NCBI RefSeq assembly: GCF_013364275.1
Contig: NZ_CP054932.1
Span: 6,324,001 to 6,388,000, forward strand
Direction of reading: 5' to 3'
Origin: Actinomadura sp. NAK00032
GTDB lineage: Bacteria > Actinomycetota > Actinomycetes > Streptosporangiales > Streptosporangiaceae
DNA length: 64,000 nt
The position numbers were made by a program, and so were the translations under genes. Under the pieces are notes generated by a model. That model was not told where the DNA came from. It did not search any database and worked only from the letters and a program-made list of their open reading frames with translations. Shown here one piece after another: positions 37,901 to 46,700 of this stretch (positions within the stretch are counted from its first letter, which is position 1; each line of letters begins with the position of its first letter).

Positions 37901-40741
37901 TTCGTCGGCGGCCACGGTGACGGCGCGGCGCGGGGGCTCGCGGAAGCTGCGGCGCAGGTGCACCCGGATCTGGCCTCGCTCGGCAAGGCCGTCGACGCCG
38001 AGGAGCCGCTGCCGGAACTGACGCTGCTGTGGTGCCCGCGGTCCTCGGCCGGCGGCGTTCCGGCGGCCGTGCACGGCGTCGCCAAGGAGACACTCGGTGC
38101 GCTGCGCACGTGGCTCGGCGGCGACCGCCACGCCGGGCGCCGTCTCGTCCTCCTGACGATGGGCGCGGTCGCCACGGGCCTCGACGAAGGCGTCGACGAT
38201 CTGGCCCAGGCGACGGTCTGGGGGCTGGCCCGCACAGCGCAGATCGAGCATCCCGGACGCGTGACGATCATCGACGTCGACCGCGCCCCCGCATCGATCG
38301 GCGCCATGGGCGCCGCGCTGGCGAGCGCGGAACCGCAGGTCGCCGTCCGGCGCGGGCGTCTACTCGTCCCCAGGATCGGCACGACCGAACCCGGCACGGG
38401 TCTCGACCTGCCCGCCGGGCCGGTTCCCTGGCGGCTGGAGAACCGCACGCCGGGCACGCTCGACGATCTCGTGGCGGCTTCCTGGCCGGACGCGGAGGCT
38501 CCGCTGGCGCCCGGGCAGATCCGCGTCGCGATCCGCGCGGCGGGCCTCAACTTCAGGGACGCGCTCACCGGCCTTGGCATGGTGAACGACCGCACGGGCG
38601 TGGGCGGCGAAGCCGCCGGTGTCGTCATGGAGGCCGCGCCCGATGTGAGGGACCTGGCGCCCGGAGACCGCGTGATGGGCCTGTTCCAGGACGGCGTCGG
38701 CCCGCTGGCGGTCACCGACCGCCGGCTCGTCACCCGCGTCCCCGCGGGATGGTCGTTCGCCCAGGCGGCCGCGGTGCCCGTGGTGTTCCTGACCGCCTAC
38801 CAGGGGCTCAAGGAGCTGGCAGAGCTGCGACAGGGCGAAACGCTGCTCGTCCATGCCGCGACGGGCGGGGTCGGCTCGGCGGCACTCCAGCTCGCCCGGC
38901 TCTGGGGTGTGGACGTGCTCGCCACCGCCTCCCCCGAGAAGTGGCACGCGCTGGCGGAGCAGGGGATCGACGAAGCGCGCTGCGCGTCCTCCCGCACGCT
39001 CGGCTTCGAGGCGCGGTTCCGCGGCCTGGTCGGCGAACGCGGTGTGGACGTCGTCCTCAACTCCCTCGCCAACGAGTTCACTGACGCCTCCCTCCGGCTG
39101 CTCGGTCCCGGGGGCCGGTTCATCGAGATGGGCAAGACCGATGTCCGGGACCCCGCGCGGGTCGAGGACGAGCATCCGGGCGTCGCGTACCACGTGTTCG
39201 ACCTGCACGAGACGCCTCCCCGGCGCATCAGCGAGATGCTCGCCGCGCTGGCCCCGCTGTTCGAGGACGGCTCGCTCGTCCCGCCACCGATCGAGGCCTG
39301 GGACATCCGGCACGCGGGCCGAGCGCTCCGCCACCTCGGTCAGGCCCGGCACATCGGCAAGGTGGTCCTGACCGTCCCGGCCCCGCTGGATCCCAACGGC
39401 ACCGTTCTGATCACCGGCGGCACCGGGAGCCTCGGCTCGACCGTCGCCCGCCATCTGGCCGAACACCACGGCGCGCGGCATCTCCTGCTCGCCGGCCGCT
39501 CCGGCCCGGAGGCGGAAGGAGTCCCCGGGCTCCTCGGCGAGCTCGCCGACCGGGGCGCCGACGCGACCGTCGCCGCCTGCGACACCGCCGACCCGGCCGC
39601 GCTCGCCGATCTGATCGCCTCCATCCCGGCGGAGCGTCCGCTCACCGCCGTCGTCCACGCGGCGGGCGTCATCGACGACACCGTCCTCACCGACCTCACC
39701 GGCGACCGGCTCGACACCGTGCTCGGTCCGAAGGCCGACGCGGCCTGGCACCTGCACGAGCTCACCAAGGACCTGGACATCAGCGCGTTCGTCCTGTTCT
39801 CCTCGATCGCCGGAACCCTGGGCTCCCCGGGGCAGGGCAACTACGCCGCCGCGAACGCCGTCCTGGACGGCCTCGCCCACAGCCGGCGCACCCGGGGGCT
39901 GCCCGCCGTCAGCCTCGCCTGGGGACTCTGGCAGCAGTCCGGGGGAATGACGTCCCATCTCACGGAGACCGACCACGCGCGGCTCGCCCGCAACGGGCTG
40001 AGCCCGCTTCCCACGGACCAGGCCCTCCGGCTCTTCGACGCCGCGCTCGACCACCCCGGCCCCACGCTCGTTCCCGCCGCCATCAGCGTCCGGGCGCTCG
40101 GGGTTGCGGCCGCGAACGGCACGATCCCCCCGCTGCTCCAGGGGCTGGTGCGGGGCGGCCGGAAGCAGTCGGCCGCCGCCGCGTATCAGCCGCCCCCCGA
40201 CCTGCGAATGCGCCTGGCGTCCCTTGCGCCGGACGAGCAGGACGAACTCCTCCTGGAGACCGTGCGCGGCCAGGTCGCCGCGGTCCTCGGACACCACGCG
40301 ACGGACATCGGCCGCGGGAGCACGTTCAAGGAGCTCGGGCTGGACTCGCTGACCGCGGTCGAGCTGCGCAACCGGCTGGGCACCGCGACCGGCACGCGCC
40401 TGCCGGCGACGCTCGTCTTCGACCATCCGACGCCGGACGAACTCGCCGGGTATCTGCGTTCGCGACTCGTCCCCGAACCGCCGCCTCCCGGCGCGGCGCT
40501 GCTCGCCGAACTCGACCGGTTGGAGGCGGGTCTCGCCGGCGGGCTCGACATCGGCGGGCTCCCCGGCGACCTCCGCGCCCGCCTCGACGGCCTGCTGCGG
40601 CGGCTGTCCGGGCAGGAGCCGCCGGGCCCCGGCATGACCCGCACCATCCTGGCCACGAGCCGGCCCGAGGACCTCTTCGCGCTCATCGATCGCGGCATGA
40701 ACGACAACGACCACGGCGACAAGGCCGAGGGGAGCAAGTGA
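28970..40741 (+). CDS. Type I modular PKS: extension modules 4-5
   Basis: A 3923-residue protein: docking coiled coil / KS-AT-DH-KR-ACP / KS-AT-DH-ER-KR-ACP. The start ATG 28970 (MTTDDRFREYLKRATLDLRETR) has AGAGGGA about 10 nt upstream and aligns with the docking helix of the neighbouring PKSs; the frame is open back to 28835 but that would overlap the end of the previous gene. KS cysteines are 206 and 1923 (the latter coded TGT), AT serines 658 and 2376, ACP serines 1693 and 3793. It is the only PKS here with an enoylreductase. The stop overlaps the next start (TGATG), so translation is coupled. The C-terminus (DLFALIDRGMND) resembles a docking segment. Confidence 0.96.
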   Translation: MTTDDRFREYLKRATLDLRETRQRLREVEERAREPIAIVAMGCRYPGGVSSPEGLWELVEQGRDAITPFPENRGWDLDALFDPDPDALGKSYAREGGFLHDADQFDAAFFGISPREATAMDPQQRLLLEVAWETIERAGIDPTTLKDTATGVYTGVMYHDYGSRFPQPPRGYEGHIGNGSAGSVASGRVSFTLGLQGPAVTVDTACSSSLVAMHLAAHSLRTGECDLALAGGVTVMSTPNTFLEFSRQRGLAADGRCKSFAASADGTGWSEGVGLVLLERLSDAQRHGRHVLAVIKGSAVNQDGASNGLTAPNGPSQERVIRRALANAELTIDQIDAVEAHGTGTSLGDPIEANALLATYGRRRDQPLHLGSLKSNIGHTQAAAGVAGVIKMVQAINHGLLPQTLHVNEPSPHINWDSGSVALLTEAQPWPKVDRPRRAAVSSFGVSGTNAHLILEQAPAIETEPARTQASAAIAAHALAWPLSAKTPEALRAQAQRLLDHLDRHPDLNPVDVGYTLATARAALPHRVVITGTGLDEFRNGLHALAAGQTSPGLTLTPPASGDNKIVFVFPGQGSQWPGMATELLQTSPVFADHIQACHNALAPFTDWSLLDLLHQRDNAPDLNRVDVVQPALFAVMTALARLWQSHGIHPDAVIGHSQGEIAAAYIAGALTLHDAAKTVALRAKALTTLAGTGAMAHIPQPAHQVEKNLPQGVTIAVINSPHSTTVSGEPDAIHQLIDHYKNHDIDARPIPVDYASHSPHVDTLKTQILHDLAGITPTTATTPFHSTVTGQQLDTQALTAEYWHTNLRNTVQFETTLNNIHDNHTTYIEISPHPILTPAIQHTHPDAHAVATLHRDHPPHTHFLNNTAQLHTTNYTPLYTPHNPHTTPLPTYPFQHHTHWLHTEREISDAGDLGLESPDHALLGAVTEISNSGVVLFSGRVSLRTHPWLADHAVHDTVLFPGTAFVDLALHCGERAGLPHIEELTLQSPLCLPEEGAVDLQVTVEPHDDDGRSAISVHSRPVTADGQAPWTQHAFGALTRRALADASAADSSPPAGSTARDLTGLYDRLAERGYDYGPTFQGLTRAWQNGDDLYAEAVLPDDTDTTGYGVHPALLDAVLHVLIPAAAGDEQVQLPFVWRDVSLGATEATAVRAHLRTTGDGRYRITVTDVQDRPVVTVGLLGTRPIESAELSIHADSRQGPLFKRLWEPFQLGPTSAQARSYVLVGAQETEPFGPGDAAAAMRVPDLAALTSALDGPAPASDLVVWPCPRTSDADTVGETRRVVHQTLAFLQEFLSEDRSADQQLVIVTRGAVATGPDDVIHDLAQVAARGLVRSTQAEHPGRIVLIDIDDDRASFASLRLALRTDEPELAIRKGQVSAPRLVQVRSDEGGQVRGLDPEGTVLVTGGTGTLGATVARHLAEVHGVRRLLLASRSGPDAPEAGALEAELAALGVSVTIAACDASDRDALAALFDGIPAEHPLTAVVHAAGTIDDATVTALDPAQVDRVLTPKVDAAWHLHELTKDKDLGAFVLFSSLAGTLGSPGQGNYAAANAFLDGLARHRRVLGLPAVSLAWGLWSRASGMTAHLTGTDHHLMARSGLAPLTDDQALGLFDSALALAEAEPVLVPANINIRKLQRQRAAARPAAHEPGSPVLDQEGLHELVRATTAAVLGHERPEHVETAHAFKDLGIDSLTAIQIRNRLAEATGLRLPATLVFDHPTPEALALHLHQRLHGERGTSAAPATSAAPDEPIAIVSMGCRFPGEVSSPEDLWTLVKQGRDAITPFPDNRGWDLDALFDPDPDASGKSYAREGGFLHDADQFDAAFFGISPREATAMDPQQRLLLEVAWETIERAGIDPTSLQASRTGVFAGAMYHDYGARLLQPPEGYEGHIGNGSAASVISGRVSYSLGLQGPAVTVDTACSSSLVALHLAAQALRGGECDLALAGGVTVMSTPGLFIEFSRQRGLALDGRCKPFSATADGTVGAEGAGLVLLERLSDAQRNGRHILAIIRGSAINQDGASNGLTAPNGPSQERVIRQALTKAHLTPDQIDAVEAHGTGTALGDPIEANALLATYGHDRDQPLYLGSIKSNIGHTQAAAGVAGVIKMVQAINHGYLPQSLHAEEGNPEVDWSTGTLSLLTDARPWPELDRPRRAAVSSFGISGTNAHLILEQPPAAELIEVSITETEPPQLDWRLSAKTPEALRTQAHQLLDHLDRHPELTALAIAHQLQHRTSIFHHRAAITGTTIEHLRAGLEGVASGQPAPGLTVTPPDLDPNGKLAFLYTGQGSQWPQMSHHLYNTNPHFAHHLDHTITHLDPHLPQPLHTILFAPPHTPQAQLLNTTLYTQPAIFAIQTALHHTLTHHNITPHYLAGHSIGEITAAHLAGVLDLTDTATLITTRAHLTNTHPTTGPHSGTMYATNTNHHHLTHLLKTHLNIDPNNHPTINIAAINSPTNTTISGDHHTLHHITQLLHQHGHKTTRLNVSHPFHSPLLKPLLPQLHHTTQQLTYHPPHTPIISTRTGQQATTQQLTNPTYWTNHLTHTTHWQQTIEHLQNHHTTTYLEIGPHPTLTPPTHQTLTQPNTHTITTLHKHHNNTHNLHHTLNQLHTHHHTTHPPHTNPPTTKTPPTKTPTHNTPTPPLPTYPFQHHTHWLHTNNHNKDAESLGLNTTGHPILAAATEISNSGAVLFTGKISLSSQPWFNDHAIVDSVLVPGSGLVEMALHAGAHTGAPHIEELTLESPLVIPDEGSLHLQITVEPADDDGRRTIAVHTRPVDGEDGTAWVRHAVGALSGSPAPAPPPSPPSEWPPAAAAPIDLTGAYDDLAERGYHFGPAFRGLTRAWRHGDDLYAEITLPDGTDTTGYGLHPALLDAALHPLGLAQAAADPIKLPFSWQNVTLHTTGATTLRAHLHPTADDQVHITATDAEGRPVLFVGALNVRPIAPERLRSAGGARRETMFELTWQVLADPDPEGPWPSYAFVGGHGDGAARGLAEAAAQVHPDLASLGKAVDAEEPLPELTLLWCPRSSAGGVPAAVHGVAKETLGALRTWLGGDRHAGRRLVLLTMGAVATGLDEGVDDLAQATVWGLARTAQIEHPGRVTIIDVDRAPASIGAMGAALASAEPQVAVRRGRLLVPRIGTTEPGTGLDLPAGPVPWRLENRTPGTLDDLVAASWPDAEAPLAPGQIRVAIRAAGLNFRDALTGLGMVNDRTGVGGEAAGVVMEAAPDVRDLAPGDRVMGLFQDGVGPLAVTDRRLVTRVPAGWSFAQAAAVPVVFLTAYQGLKELAELRQGETLLVHAATGGVGSAALQLARLWGVDVLATASPEKWHALAEQGIDEARCASSRTLGFEARFRGLVGERGVDVVLNSLANEFTDASLRLLGPGGRFIEMGKTDVRDPARVEDEHPGVAYHVFDLHETPPRRISEMLAALAPLFEDGSLVPPPIEAWDIRHAGRALRHLGQARHIGKVVLTVPAPLDPNGTVLITGGTGSLGSTVARHLAEHHGARHLLLAGRSGPEAEGVPGLLGELADRGADATVAACDTADPAALADLIASIPAERPLTAVVHAAGVIDDTVLTDLTGDRLDTVLGPKADAAWHLHELTKDLDISAFVLFSSIAGTLGSPGQGNYAAANAVLDGLAHSRRTRGLPAVSLAWGLWQQSGGMTSHLTETDHARLARNGLSPLPTDQALRLFDAALDHPGPTLVPAAISVRALGVAAANGTIPPLLQGLVRGGRKQSAAAAYQPPPDLRMRLASLAPDEQDELLLETVRGQVAAVLGHHATDIGRGSTFKELGLDSLTAVELRNRLGTATGTRLPATLVFDHPTPDELAGYLRSRLVPEPPPPGAALLAELDRLEAGLAGGLDIGGLPGDLRARLDGLLRRLSGQEPPGPGMTRTILATSRPEDLFALIDRGMNDNDHGDKAEGSK
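29065..34170 (+). other. PKS module 4: KS-AT(methylmalonyl)-DH-KR-ACP
   Basis: KS Cys206. The AT has GHSQG (Ser658) and YASH (755-758), methylmalonyl type. The DH has His953 in HAVHDTVLFP and Asp1117. The KR (from about 1401) has IDD (B type). ACP Ser1693. It adds a methyl-branched alkene. The KS-AT part is close to module 1, with exact blocks. Confidence 0.88.
30011..30249 (+). repeat. Exact KS-segment repeat shared by modules 1 and 4 (copy in module 4)
   Basis: Partner of 13692-13930. No difference was seen over 239 bp; the first mismatch to the right is at 30250. Confidence 0.8.
36673..36722 (-). other. G-quadruplex/i-motif candidate, copy in R2
   Basis: The same nine C-runs as at 25925-25974. 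Confidence 0.5.
36860..36874 (+). repeat. 15-bp minisatellite, single unit
   Basis: Only one ACACCCACACACAAC unit is present here, against two in R1 and R3. Confidence 0.8.
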
Positions 40742-43700
40742 TGGCCAACGAGGAAAAGCTCTTCGAGTACCTCAAGCGGGTCACGGCCGACCTTCAGGAG
40801 ACCCGCGAACGGCTCCACGAGGTGGAGGAGCGCGCCCGCGAGCCGATCGCGATCGTGGCGATGGGATGCCGCTACCCCGGCGGAGTCTCGTCCCCGGAGG
40901 ACCTGTGGGAACTGGTCGAGCAGGGCCGGGACGCCATCACCCCGTTCCCTGAGAACCGCGGCTGGGATCTGGACGCCCTCTTCGATCCCGACCCGGACGC
41001 GCCCGGCAAGTCGTATGCGCGAGAGGGCGGGTTCCTGCACGACGCCGACCAGTTCGACGCCGCCTTCTTCGGGATCTCGCCCCGCGAAGCCACCGCCATG
41101 GACCCCCAGCAACGGCTCCTCCTCGAAGTCGCCTGGGAAACCATCGAACGCGCCGGCATCGCACCCCCTTCTCTCAAGCGAAGCCGGACGGGAGTCTTCA
41201 CCGGCGTCGTCTTCCAGCCCTACGGCCCCCACCTGCACCAAGCGCCGGAGAACTACGGCGGCTACCTCATGACCGGCAAGGCCACGAGCGTGGCGTCCGG
41301 CCGGGTCTCCTTCACCCTGGGCCTGCAGGGGCCCGCGGTCACGGTGGACACCGCCTGCTCCTCCTCTCTGGTGGCGATGCACCTGGCCGCCCACTCCCTG
41401 CGCACCGGTGAATGCGACCTCGCTCTCGCCGGCGGTGCCGCCGTCATGTCCACGCCGGGCCTGTTCGTCGAGTTCAGCCGCCAGCGGGGGCTGGCGGCCG
41501 ATGGCCGCTGCAAGTCCTTCGCCGCCTCGGCCGACGGCACGGGATGGTCGGAGGGCGTCGGCCTGCTTCTGCTGGAACGGCTGTCGGACGCCCGCAAGCA
41601 CGGTCACCCGATCCTGGCCGTGATCAGGAGTTCGGCGGTCAACCAGGACGGCGCCAGCAACGGCCTCACCGCACCCCATGGTCCGTCGCAGGAACGCGTC
41701 ATCAACGATGCCCTGGCCCATGCCCGGCTCTCACCCGACCAGATCGACGCGGTCGAAGCCCACGGGACGGGCACCGCGCTGGGCGACCCGATCGAGGCCA
41801 ACGCGCTGTTCGCGACCTACGGGACCCGACACACACAGGACCAGCCGCTCTACCTGGGCTCGATCAAGTCCAACATCGGGCACACGCAGGCCGCGTCCGG
41901 GGTCGCCGGGGTCATCAAGATGGTCCAGGCCATCAACCACGGTCTCCTTCCCCAGACCCTGCACGTCCGCGAGGGCAATCCAGAAGTGGACTGGGAAGCC
42001 GGTACCGTCTCCCTGCTCACCGAGGCTCAGCCATGGCCGGAGGTCGACCGGCCGCGCCGTGCCGCCGTCTCGTCCTTCGGGGTCAGCGGTACCAACGCCC
42101 ATCTCATCCTCGAACAAGCTCCGGCACCGGCAGCCGAACCCGCCCAGGCCAGGTCAGGAGTGCCGGCGCCCGCGCTTGCCTGGCCGCTGTCAGCCAAGAC
42201 CCCAGACGCCCTACGCGCGCAGGCTCAACGGCTTTTGCAGCATTTGGACCGTCACCCCGACCTCGACCCGGTCGATGTCGGATACACCCTGGCCACCGCC
42301 CGCGCCGCCCTCCCCCACCGCGCCGTCATCACCGGAACACGACTGGACGACCTCCGTAACGGCCTGCACGCACTCGCCACCGGCCAGACCGCACCAGGAC
42401 TAACGCTCACACCCCCTGCCGCCACTGACGGGGACAACAAGATCGTTTTTGTGTTCCCCGGTCAGGGATCGCAGTGGCCCGGCATGGCCACCGAACTCCT
42501 CCAGACCTCACCGGTGTTCGCCGACCACATCCAGGCCTGCCACGACGCACTGGCCCCCTTCACCGACTGGTCCCTGCTCGACCTGCTCCACCAACGAGAC
42601 GGCGCGCCAGATCTCGACCGGGTCGACGTCGTGCAACCGGCGCTGTTCGCCGTGATGACCGCACTCGCCCGCCTCTGGCAATCCCACGGCATCCACCCCG
42701 ACGCCGTCATCGGCCACTCCCAAGGCGAAATCGCAGCCGCCCACATCGCCGGAGCGCTCACACTCGACGACGCCGCCAAAACCGTCGCGCTGCGCGCCAA
42801 AGCCCTCACCACACTCGCCGGCACCGGCGCCATGGCCCACATCCCCCAACCCGCCCACGAGGTCGAAAAAAACCTCCCCGACCACGCCTACATCGCCTCC
42901 ATCAACAGCCCGCACAGCACCACCGTCAGCGGCACACCAGACGCCATCCACCAACTGATCGACCACTACAAGAACCACGACATCGACGCGCGGCCCATCC
43001 CCGTCGACTACGCCTCACACTCACCCCACGTCGACACCCTCAAAACCCAAATCCTCCACAACCTCACCGACATCACCCCCACCACCGCCACCACCCCCTT
43101 CCACTCAACCGTCACCGGCCAACAACACGACACAACAGCCCTGACCGCCGAGTACTGGCACACCAACCTCCGCAACACCGTCCAATTCGAAACCACCCTC
43201 AAAAACCTCAGCGACAACGCCCCCGCCACCTACATCGAAATCAGCCCGCATCCCATCCTCGTCCCCGCCATCCAACACACCCACCCCGACGCCCACGCCA
43301 TCGCGACCCTCCACCGCGACCACCCACCCCACACCCACTTCCTCAACAACACCGCACAACTCCACACCACCAACTACGCGCCCCTCTACACGCCACACAA
43401 CCCCGAGACCGCGCCGCTCCCCACCTACCCCTTCCAACACCACACCCACTGGCTCGACATGTCACCCGCCGGCGGCGACACGCGAGCCTTGGGACTGGAG
43501 TCCGCAGAGCACGCCCTTCTCGGCGCGGTCACGGAGATCTCCGCAACGGGCGCCTGCCTGTTCACGGGCGGCCTCTCCTTGCGCACGCACCCTTGGCTGG
43601 CCGAGCACGCCGTCCACGACATCGTTCTGGTCCCCGGCGCGGCGTTCGTTGAGCTCGCACTGCATGCCGGAAACCGCACCGGCGTTCCGCACGTCGAGGA

Positions 43701-46700
43701 ACTCGTCCTCGAAAGCCCGCTGTGCCTGCCCGAGAACGGCGGCGTCGATCTTCAGGTCACCGTCGGACCGCCGAACAACGACGACCGGCGCACCATCAGC
43801 GTCCACTCGCGGCCGACCAGGCACGGCGATACCACCGACTGGACGCGCCATGCCAGCGGGACGCTCTCAGCGTCGGCCGATGCCGTGGCCCCCCACGGTG
43901 AGAACTGGCCACCGCAAAATGCGGTGCCCATCGATCTGACCGGCTTCTATGGCGGCCTCGCCGAGCGCGGCTACGACTACGGTCCCACCTTCCAGGGCCT
44001 CACCCGAGCCTGGCGGAACGGCGACGACCTCTACGCCGAGGCCGTCCTCCCCGACGACACCGCCACCACCGGATACGGCATCCACCCCGCACTTCTCGAC
44101 GCCGCACTCCACCCCCTCGCTCTCACCGGCTCCACGGACGAGCAGCTCAGGCTCCCCTTCACCTGGCAGAACGTCACCCTCCACACCGCCGGAACCACCA
44201 CCCTCCGCGCGCACCTCCAACCCACCGAAGACGGCCGGTACCGCATCACCGCCTCCGACATCCGGGGGCGGGTCATCGCGGCGATCGGAGACCTCGCTCT
44301 GCTTCCGGTGACCGAGGCGCAGCTCTCCGCGAACGCGGACCAGCGCGGCTCGCTGTTCCGGGTGGAGTGGCAGGAGCTGAAGGCCGACAGCCCGGCCGGG
44401 CCTTCGCCGGACGAGGCCCACCACACGGATCTCGACGCGTTGAAAGCCGCCGCCGATGGCGGGTCATCACTACCCGAAGTGGTGGTCTGGACGCCGTCCA
44501 CCGGTAGGTCCGAGAGCGTTCCCGCCGCCGGACACTACGCCGCGCATGAGGTGCTGAGCGCGCTGCGAGCCTGGCTGTCCCTGGACCAGGCAGACGCCTC
44601 GCGGCTGGTCATCCTCACCCACCGGTCGGTCGCGGTTCGAGCGGAGGACGCAGTCGACGATCCGGCCGATGCCGTGATCTGGGGTCTGGTCCGCACCGCC
44701 CAACTCGAACATCCGGACCGCTTCACGCTGATCGATCTCGACGGGCACCCGAAATCCTCCACCGCGATCTCGACCGCAGTGGCCACCGGAGAACCGCAGC
44801 TGGCCCTTCGCGACGGCCGCCTGTTCGTGCCGCGCCTCACCAGAACTTCCACCGGCGACGAAGACGGCCGTCACCATCCTGGCCCCTTCTGCGCGGACGG
44901 CACTGTCCTGATCACCGGCGGCACCGGAACGCTCGGCGCCGCCATCGCCCGGCACCTCACCGGACATCACGGCACGCGGCGGCTCCTGCTCACCAGCCGG
45001 TCCGGGCCCGACGCCCCCGAAGCCGCCGAGTTGCGGGCGGAACTCGCCGGCCTGGGGGCGGACGTCACCATCGCCGCCTGCGACATCGCCGACGCCGAAG
45101 CGCTCACCGCCCTGATCGACGCCGTCCCCGCCGAACACCCGCTCACCGCGGTCGTCCACGCCGCAGGCGTCCTCGACGACAGCACGGTCTCCGAGCTGAC
45201 CCCCAGGGCGCTGGAGGCGGTGCTGCGTCCCAAGCTCGATGGTGCCTGGCACCTGCACGAACTCACCAAGGACAAGAATCTCGGTGCGTTCGTCCTGTTC
45301 TCCTCACTCGCCGGAACCATCGGCTCTCCCGGGCAGGGGAACTACGCGGCGGCCAACGCCTTCCTGGACGCGCTCGCCCACCACCGCCATTCGCAGGGTC
45401 TTCCGGCCATCAGTCTCGCGTGGGGACTCTGGGACCAGCCCAGCGGCATGACCGGCCACCTCACCGAGGACGACCGTGCACGGATCGCCCGCACCGGCCT
45501 CATCCCCCTGACGCCCGACCGGGCGCTCAAGCTGTTCGACAGGGCACTCGCCCATCGCGGTCCGGCTCTCGTCCCCGCCGAGATCAACACCCGGACCATC
45601 CGCAGGCACGGGGAACGGCACCCTCTGCTTCGGGCCCTCGCCCCGGGCCATGTCACCGGCCGCGCCGACGGCCCGGGCTCCCAAGCCTCCCGGCGGCTCA
45701 CCGGTCTCGCCGGTCTCGCCGGTCCGGAACTGGAGCAGTCGCTCCTGGACCTGGTGCGCGCGAACATCGCGGATGTTCTGGGCCACACCGATCCGAACGC
45801 CGTCGCGCTCACCGAGAACTTCAAGGATCTGGGGTTCGACTCGCTGACCTCGCTCCAACTTCGCAACCGGCTCGCCGCAGCGACCGACGTGCGGCTGCCC
45901 ACCACCCTCGTCTTCGACCACCCCACACCGCAGGCGCTGGTCTCCTACCTCTGTCAGCGGCTCCAAGGCGAAAAGGCCGCGCACACAGCAGGCCTCGTCC
46001 GCGGTCCGGTCGATGAGCCGATCGCGATCGTGGCGATGGGGTGCCGCTACCCCGGCGGGGTGTCGTCCCCCGAGCAACTCTGGGACTTGGTGGCCGACGG
46101 CGCGGACGCCATCACTCCGTTCCCTGAGAACCGTGGGTGGGATCTGGACGCCCTCTTCGACCCCGACCCGGACGCGCCCGGCAAGTCGTATGCGCGCGAG
46201 GGCGGATTCCTCCACGACGCCGACCAGTTCGACGCCGCGTTCTTCGGGATCTCACCCCGCGAAGCCACCGCCATGGACCCGCAACAGCGACTCCTCCTCG
46301 AAGTCGCCTGGGAGACCATCGAACGCGCCGGCATCGACCCCACCACCCTCAAGGACACCGCCACCGGCGTCTACACCGGCGTCATGTACAACGACTACGC
46401 CACCCGCCTCAACGATCTGCCCGCAGAGTACGAGGGGTACATCGGCAATGGGAGTGCGGCCAGTGTGATCTCCGGTCGCGTCTCCTACTCGCTGGGGCTT
46501 CAGGGTCCGGCGGTGACAGTCGACACCGCGTGTTCCTCGTCGCTGGTCGCCCTGCATCTGGCCGCACAGGCATTGCGCGGCGGCGAATGCGACCTCGCAC
46601 TCGCCGGCGGCGTCACCGTCATGTCGACACCAGGACTGTTCATCGAGTTCAGCCGCCAACGCGGCCTCGCCCCCGACGGCCGCTGCAAACCCTTCGCCGC

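Larger units (their letters stand above)
34215..40470 (+). other. PKS module 5: KS-AT(malonyl)-DH-ER-KR-ACP, fully reducing
   Basis: KS Cys1923. The AT has GHSIG (Ser2376) and HPFH (2487-2490), malonyl type. The DH has His2704 in HAIVDSVLVP and Asp2870. The ER (about 3145-3465) begins in the LNFRDAL region and has the NADPH-binding HAATGGVGSAALQLAR from His3295. The KR (from about 3477) has IDD. ACP Ser3793. It reduces the module-4 keto group fully, giving the only saturated CH2-CH2 in the predicted chain. Confidence 0.9.
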